This document shows positions 59,593 through 64,000 of a stretch of DNA of 64,000 bases, piece by piece. The notes under the pieces were generated by a model, which was not told where the DNA came from, made no database searches, and worked only from the letters and a program-made list of their open reading frames with translations. The DNA is taken from positions 1 through 64,000 of the forward strand of contig JAHQRK010000054.1 of the NCBI GenBank assembly GCA_019828595.1, given 5' to 3'. Origin of the DNA: Aphanomyces cochlioides. Taxonomy: Eukaryota; Oomycota; Saprolegniomycetes; Saprolegniales; Verrucalvaceae. The translations under genes and the position numbers were made by a program. Positions within the stretch are counted from its first letter, which is position 1. Every line of letters starts with the position of its first letter.

Positions 59593-59969
59593 ATGGAGCT
59601 GATAAAAGGAATTACGAGTGATCATCAGCTAATTGAATTAGCTGATTTATTGGATATTAAATTAGATGGAATTTTTGATTTGGATGAAATAGATAAGCCA
59701 TTACCAAAAAAAATTACTTAATTTTATTAAGATCAGATGCAAGTAATGTCGGCCATTGGGTGTGTGTTTATCACGACGAATTTTTCGATAGTATGGGTGA
59801 ACCAGCTCCATTAATATTGGCAATAAAAAAATATAACCAAAAACAATTTCAATCAACGTATAGAGAATATTGCGGAATATATTGTATATTATTTTTATAC
59901 GCAAAACAGAATAATAGAATGGATATATTTGACCATTTTCACGATTTGAATAATCGCGACTTCGAATAA
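59593..59969 (+). pseudogene. Adenain-like cysteine protease, frameshifted
   Basis: Starts MELIKGITSDHQLIELADLL with the family-typical acidic lead (GIFDLDEIDKPLPKK). A one-base shift in an A8 run (59,706-59,713) then separates it from the catalytic part: NVGHWVCVYHDEFFDSMGE gives the catalytic His and the acidic partner, and FQSTYREYCGIYC the oxyanion Gln and nucleophile Cys. This is the Ulp1/adenovirus-protease fold that matures Polinton capsids. All catalytic residues are intact; only the frame is broken. The gene starts 53 bp from the divergent major capsid gene, so the two may share a promoter. Confidence 0.8.
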
Positions 59970-59970
59970 T

Positions 59971-60279
59971 TTATTTTAACGCTTCAAGCTCAGATAATAA
60001 TTTTGGACAATTATCTTGGACATATTGACTAGCTTTTAACCATTCAAGATAATTTGGATCAATTTCCTTAATTTTATTTAAAGTTAGATTTTTATGCTTA
60101 CCCCATCGCATTTTATACGATAGATCAGCATCCTTTAATTTTTCAGTTAAATATGTTTTAATTTCTGGTTTATTTGATAACAACATTTCCTGATTTAAAA
60201 GCCATTTACAGTAATTTTGATCAATTTCAAAAATTTCTTGAATAGACTTAGTTTTGTATTTTCCGAAATTTAATTCCAT
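59971..60279 (-). CDS. Protein with two ExoX-C-like modules
   Basis: An intact 102-codon frame with an internal duplication. Module 1 is NFGKYKTKSIQEIFEIDQNY followed by CKWLL; module 2 is RWGKHKNLTLNKIKEIDPNY followed by LEWL. The F/W-G-K-[YH]-K ... I ... D-x-x-Y-x-x-W pattern is that of the small domain at the C-terminus of exodeoxyribonuclease X and of stand-alone viral proteins. No nuclease domain is attached. The role is unknown; DNA or protein binding is likely. The 3' end is one base from the protease 3' end (convergent). It is the outermost recognisable Polinton gene on this side. Confidence 0.65.
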   Translation of the reverse strand: MELNFGKYKTKSIQEIFEIDQNYCKWLLNQEMLLSNKPEIKTYLTEKLKDADLSYKMRWGKHKNLTLNKIKEIDPNYLEWLKASQYVQDNCPKLLSELEALK

Positions 60280-60694
60280 TTTTTAATATATTCTATAGGC
60301 GATAGGTATTTTTAAAATTAATTAAATATATAAACTGTATAATTTCATATTATCTTGAGTTTGGGTTTTGTTTGCCGAAATGCTGCATTTTCCTATAATA
60401 ATTCAAGTGAATTGAGTTTATCAAGTTCTCTATAAATTAACTCATAACGATTGGTGTAAAATTAGATTACCGCCATTTTGATATGTTCTATTTTTAATTC
60501 AAGACTGACATCAATATTCTTGTTCTTTTTCCCAAATGTTCGCTACATCAAACACAGCCTCCATCAAAAACGACGTTAAGACTACTTACGTCAAATGCGG
60601 TGATCCGACGAGGCAATCACAGCAGCATTCATTCTTTTTGAATAGATTGAACATCCGTATACTAATATTTATTATCCGGTGAAAGTGTGCCAGA
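60280..60694. other. AT-rich Polinton edge and transition to host DNA
   Basis: No gene seen. Sequence is AT-rich to about 60,480 and then returns to host-like composition. A clear terminal inverted repeat matching the left edge was not found; only a short agtcttgaatta block is shared in inverted orientation (left near 47,282, right near 60,505). A short plus-strand frame from 60,538 (MFATSNTASIKND...) is unrecognised. Confidence 0.4.
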
Positions 60695-60773
60695 TTGAAG
60701 CAGGGACGGGGGCGGCTTCACTTCCGCTTTAGCACTTCCGACACAGAATGGACGCAGTCCGTGGCGACGACAG

Positions 60774-60880
60774 CGTTCCCTCTGCGCAGGGTCTCAAACG
60801 TAGCAGTGCAACAGTCGAAGATGGGGTTGCCTTCTTCGACTGTTGCACTGCTACGTTTGAGACCCTGCGCAGAGGGAACG
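60774..60880. repeat. Perfect 47 bp inverted repeat with 13 bp loop
   Basis: The arms 60,774-60,820 and 60,834-60,880 are exact reverse complements over 47 bp (left starts cgttccctctgcgcaggg; right ends ccctgcgcagagggaacg), with one more pairing at 60,821/60,833. As RNA or single-stranded DNA it would form a very stable hairpin. It lies in the 5' region of the PD-(D/E)XK-like gene and can be read through in that frame. No mismatch has built up, so it is recent or kept by selection. Confidence 0.95.
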
Positions 60881-60967
60881 CACGGAAAGAGAAGTCGAAC
60901 CAACAACAGCGCGACACCAACTGATTCGAAGCAACCTCGAATTGAAGAAAAACCATCTTGGAACACA

Positions 60968-61758
60968 ATGATCGTTCCAGCACCCACTGCGGCCATTCCA
61001 GAACCAAATCAAGGTGAGTTGATGGCAATCCATTCGATCAATCAGAAGATCAAATCTCTCGACTGGAAGCTCGTGGAGAAAGAGCTCGAAAAGGGAATGG
61101 TGTACTTGGTGGATGCTTCCCTAAGTGATTGGGAAGCCTTTGTTACGAGCGAAGACCAGCAACTCAAGTCGAAAAACATGGAAGGGATCGATAGGAAGAT
61201 TTTCATTGTTGAATTGCCGTCTCGAGAACATGAAACATATGTGGGGAGATTGTTGGTTGCTATCAATAATGCTACCCACACTCAAGATGACTTTGTAGAG
61301 ATTTCCTTAGCTGCGTATCAAACCAATATCCGCCGCCTCGAGCCAGATTTGTGTCTTATACCCCGTCGAGTCCTTGCACAGCCTCCAAACAACGTTCAGT
61401 TGCCTCCTGGTCTCGACGATTGGGGCAACTTCCACACTGTGAAATGGGAAGTGGCGTGGTCCCAGAGTTGGGCCAATCTTGATTGGAAGGCCAACCAGTG
61501 GGCAATGGTAGACACTGTGGTTTACATCATCTGTTTGAATTGGACCCTCACAATCCGTCCTACAAAGTGCATCACGTTGTTCATCATGGCGTCCAATTGC
61601 CTGAAATGATCCCTCTTCCGATTGCCCCGCCCAACACTGTCATACAATTGGATTCGCGTCTAGTCCTGCAGCTACCTGCAACCAGTCCTTTGCCACCCAA
61701 CTTTCCACCTCAATTGGATATTGATCTTTATGCTCCACTTACGGTTGCACTTCAATAA
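60968..61758 (+). pseudogene. PD-(D/E)XK-like nuclease gene, frameshifted
   Basis: The frame is open from 60,695 but passes through the hairpin; the first ATG beyond it is 60,968 (MIVPAPTAAIPEPNQGELM). The centre has a restriction-endonuclease-like pattern: EISLAAYQTNIRRLEPDLCL (E...PD) followed about 30 residues later by VKWEVAWSQSWANLDWKANQW (E-x-A). I read this as a Uma2/PD-(D/E)XK-type fold, moderately sure. Near 61,540 the frame shifts by one into FELDPHNPSYKVHHVVHHGV and a Pro/Leu-rich end. A possible 43 bp intron (61,781-61,823) would lead to an acidic tail (DASDDSDSNYDSDA), but an in-frame TAA precedes it. Its 3' flank is duplicated at the far side of the Polinton. Confidence 0.45.
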
Positions 61759-62295
61759 CCACCCGCTGCCGCCGCAATGTGTATTTTGTGTTTTGTCCCT
61801 TGAGATGTAATTGTTGCTTTCAGATGCTTCTGACGACTCAGATTCTAATTACGATTCAGATGCATAACTCTAATACATTTTGACTTTTGATCGTTTGGCG
61901 TGTGTAATTTGGGTTTTGTTGCTCTTTGTCCCTTGCGAAGTACTTGCTGGTCCGCATTGCGCCCATATGTCTTATGGATGGTGTGAAATGATCTGATTAC
62001 CACGATGAATAACATGATACTCCGCAGTTGAGAGTACCGAGTAAATATTTACGAAAGTTTATTTCCACTGTGATGGAGCGAGCTTTTCAGAGCATGTTGT
62101 GCATCTTGTCCATCGTGCCTTGGCGTTTATAGCATTCAGACTTGACTTGTTTAAGGGCCACTTATCCCCCATTGCCTCTTGGAATTAGCAAGCGCGATTC
62201 GCCCTTTTTCACCAATCAAGATGCTGAGGAGTGTGGCATTTCCCTGACATCCGACAGCAGCAGAAGCATTCGACTGATAGGATTTTGACAACCAC
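61759..62295. other. 3' flank and intergenic region
   Basis: Contains the possible acidic-tail exon (61,824-61,868), the right arm of the inverted repeat (61,877-62,012), and about 280 bp without recognisable features before the F-box gene. Confidence 0.45.
61877..62012 (+). repeat. Right arm of inverted repeat flanking the Polinton
   Basis: About 136 bp matching the reverse complement of 47,082-47,231. It follows the PD-(D/E)XK-like gene and is probably the original position of this sequence. Confidence 0.85.
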
Positions 62296-62996
62296 ATGAG
62301 CCAACCAAGCAATTGTCAAGAGCATGACGTAGACACATTGAAGGAAGAGCCCATCGAGACATGCTCGGGCAGTCTCTGGCCTGGAGAGATCGTGACTCTT
62401 GTGATGGAATATCTCCATGGACCGATCCTGGTGGTATGCACAAGTGTGAGCAACCTATGGAATATCCAAACCCATCAGAACCATTTATGGCAACGCGTTT
62501 GTCTAACCAAGTGGCCTGATCTGCACTTCCGAAATTTGCGGCAATTAGACCTGGCTGACGACTATGACGTACTTACGTCATAGTCGTGCAAGTGTGCATG
62601 TGATTGATCTCATGCACACTTGCAGCTCATTCGTCTGTACGGAGGCTGTTGGAAGAGGTGCTTTCTTCAAAATCACCGGGTATGACCATGTTACATCTCA
62701 ACGACTTGATTCCCCGATCAAGTTGAATCAAACGGCAGTTTTCTCGATGAAGATTCGATGCCCTGACAATTTAAGTACTGATGGCGTCACATCCGAAGAA
62801 ATTAACCTCTACGGCAACAACTTTCTCCTGCACGTTTGCGACAGCTCTCGTGAAGAAGAAGACCACGATCGAGATATATCGTGTCGTGTTCTTCGTTCGT
62901 ATCTACTTCCTTGGACAACCTCACATTCTCATAGAGTATAAAGAGCTGCAGCGATCCAGAAAAGATGTCTTGCCTTGCGTTTACAATGGTGATTGA
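62296..62996 (+). CDS. F-box protein, 5' part of F-box/MATH gene (model unsure)
   Basis: Starts MSQPSNCQEHDVDTL. An F-box is clear: LWPGEIVTLVMEYLHGPILV, CTSVSNLWN and HLWQRVCLTKWPDL. F-boxes bind Skp1 and bring a target to an SCF ubiquitin ligase. Reading breaks near 62,569, where a 57 bp GT-AG intron (62,569-62,625) would join LADDYD to LIRLYGGCWKRCF, a fitting continuation. Next comes a MATH-like part (SQRLDSPIKLNQTAVFSM, INLYGNNFLLHVCDS) in another frame, needing a second intron or a shift near 62,675, and a further frame (IYRVVFFVRIYFLGQ) to 62,996. I cannot tell whether these are introns or lesions. It probably continues into 63,047 onward. Confidence 0.55.
62558..62624. repeat. Two adjacent hairpins filling a probable intron
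   Basis: Hairpin 1: arms of 13 bp (62,558-62,570 and 62,575-62,587; acgactatgacgt) with a 4-base loop. Hairpin 2: arms of 14 bp (62,587-62,600 and 62,611-62,624; tgcaagtgtgcatg) with a 10-base loop. They share one base. The proposed splice sites are at 62,569 (GT) and 62,625 (AG), so the intron is nearly all palindrome. Confidence 0.85.
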
Positions 62997-63046
62997 GCAT
63001 CCAACAGACTCATCGAAAACGATCCTGCACTATCAAACGATTGTAA

Positions 63047-64000
63047 TCGCTACTTCGTAGCTTGCCAGGGTCCTCCCGCTTCGTCAAGTTGCAGCACTCG
63101 AGATTTGACGACGTCAATGTCGGATTAGGATGGAGCAAGATCGCAAATCTCACAGATTTGAAGGCCAAGGGATTTTTGGATGACCAAAACAACCTTGTCG
63201 TCTCGGTTTCTTTGCGGCCAGTGCCGTTAGCACTCCACATTTACACCGACGAGAGTTTTATGCAGCATCAAGGATTTGGACTTGGATCTGCGCAAGTCAA
63301 GGTTGACGTGCTGATGTGCTCCACAGTGACACAAATGCGCGACGCAATAACAAGCAAGTTTCCTCAATTAGAAGCAACCAGCAAGTTTGATCTCTGGTGG
63401 TTTACCCTCGAAGACACCGTCCGGCCACGCAAGTTGGTACCTTTGGACGATTCAGACTTTATCCCCCGAGTCACTGGTATTCCTAGACTCGATGCGTTTT
63501 ATCTCGACACATTTTCGATCGCTCACTTGTACCTGGATCAAAGTTGTGAAGGCTCGTTTGTGTTTATCAAAGTATTGGATCGTCAGTCGGGCAAGTTACA
63601 CAGCGTTGCTCGTTTAAGTCTAGTCAAGTACTCGTCTCCAGCAGCAGTCTTTGACTACCTCTCTGCTGTAAATCCTGGAGTTCCGCGGTGGCTAGCAGTC
63701 GAGGAAAACCTTCCCAATCTAAGTGCAGGCGATGCTCTGCCATATGAGGGCGAGCTTGTTCAGTCCGACATCCTCATTTGTGCTGAATGGTATGAGCACG
63801 AGCCAACAGAGGCGTGGATACGCGACGTGGGTCAGCATCTACGGCGACATTTGGAGCAGAGGTAAAACAATACGATAAAATCACTTTGATACATTAATGC
63901 TGTAGATGGGACCAAGCGACCGCTTTGCTCAATCAACCGCTCCGCCACTTGACATTGATCGATATCTTAGAGGTTGGAAGGAGTTTTGACTTTCATTCAC
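63047..64000 (+). CDS. MATH and USP7/ICP0-binding-like domains, 3' partial
   Basis: Two exons, 63,047-63,861 and 63,906-64,000 (continuing past the window), joined by a 44 bp GT-AG intron (63,862-63,905): EQR joins WDQATALLNQ. The first part looks like the end of a MATH/TRAF domain (SSRFVKLQHS, GWSKIANLTDLKAKGFLDDQ, LVVSVSLRPVP). Next is a long region like the ICP0-binding/ubiquitin-like C-terminal half of USP7: DLWWFTLEDTVRPRKLVPLD, EGSFVFIKVLDRQSGKL, FDYLSAVNPGVPRWLAVEEN, VQSDILICAEW. No Cys-His protease core is seen between MATH and this region, unlike USP7. An upstream TAA at 63,044 bounds the frame, so the 5' splice to the F-box part is unresolved. Likely a ubiquitin-pathway adaptor; inference. 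Confidence 0.6.

Larger units (their letters stand above)
47232..60480. mobile_element. Polinton/Maverick element, rearranged and decayed
   Basis: About 13 kb of AT-richer DNA carrying the Polinton core set: protein-primed PolB, RVE integrase with chromodomain, A32/FtsK-like packaging ATPase, adenain-like cysteine protease, major and minor capsid proteins, plus a fibre and accessory genes. The capsid genes imply a virus-like particle stage. Borders are estimated: the left from the end of the flanking repeat, the right from where AT-rich sequence ends. I could not recognise the long terminal inverted repeats or the ~6 bp target duplication expected of an intact copy. The left third is rearranged (see integrase pieces), and most large genes are broken. 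Confidence 0.88.

Noticed and set aside
47232..60480. Integrated virophage rather than Polinton
   Set aside because: PolB, chromodomain integrase, protease, ATPase and both capsid genes together fit a Polinton/Maverick; no virophage-type primase-helicase was seen.
47232..60694. Polinton terminal inverted repeats
   Set aside because: Only a 12 bp block (agtcttgaatta) is shared between the two edges in inverted orientation; too weak to call termini.

Overview
The window is nuclear DNA of a microbial eukaryote. Evidence: a Pol III-type tRNA gene with internal A and B boxes, spliceosomal GT-AG introns of about 40 bp (39, 41 and 44 bp in three gene models), a chromodomain Ty3/gypsy element, a Harbinger-type transposon with a Myb-like second gene, a Polinton/Maverick, and F-box, MATH and USP7-like domains. 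The Harbinger proteins and a helicase-associated (HA) domain fragment most resemble families I know from oomycetes and other stramenopiles. That assignment is inference; the very short introns are not typical of every oomycete.

1-37,994: a head-to-tail array of a ~1,198 bp unit. Every unit except a diverged, shortened leftmost one carries one tRNA-Arg(ACG) gene on the minus strand, giving 31 apparently identical tRNA genes. The array runs off the left edge. Units are nearly identical, but a few spacer sites vary in shuffled combinations, the pattern of unequal exchange or gene conversion. I see no convincing protein gene in the unit.

37,995-43,250: remains of a Ty3/gypsy chromovirus (RT thumb, RNase H, integrase, chromodomain), full of stops and shifts. 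Two DNA transposons sit inside it: a ~0.5 kb element with inverted ends and a helix-turn-helix remnant (39,089-39,591), and a 2,355 bp Harbinger-type element with ATT target duplications (40,254-42,608). Its Myb-like gene is intact once a 41 bp intron is removed; its transposase gene is broken. 43,250-47,080 holds an HA-domain gene fragment between two copies of a short repeat, then about 3 kb in which I recognise nothing.

47,232 to about 60,500: an AT-richer Polinton/Maverick with protein-primed PolB, retroviral-type integrase, A32-like packaging ATPase, adenain-like protease, double-jelly-roll major capsid protein, penton-like minor capsid protein, a fibre with a peptidase S74 chaperone end, a GIY-YIG nuclease and several small proteins. 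It is scrambled and decayed. The integrase lies in three pieces in two orientations; PolB has frameshifts and no visible exonuclease motif; both nucleotide-binding motifs of the ATPase are altered; capsid, fibre and protease genes have frameshifts. Several frameshifts fall in A/T homopolymers, so part of the damage could be sequencing error.

60,500-64,000: host sequence. A ~140-150 bp inverted repeat flanks the Polinton at 47,082-47,231 and 61,877-62,012. A broken PD-(D/E)XK-like gene begins beside a perfect 47 bp inverted repeat, and an F-box / MATH / USP7-ICP0-binding-like gene runs off the right edge. One inferred intron of that gene is made almost entirely of two hairpins. Paired hairpins also recur as a 44 bp repeat inside the Polinton.
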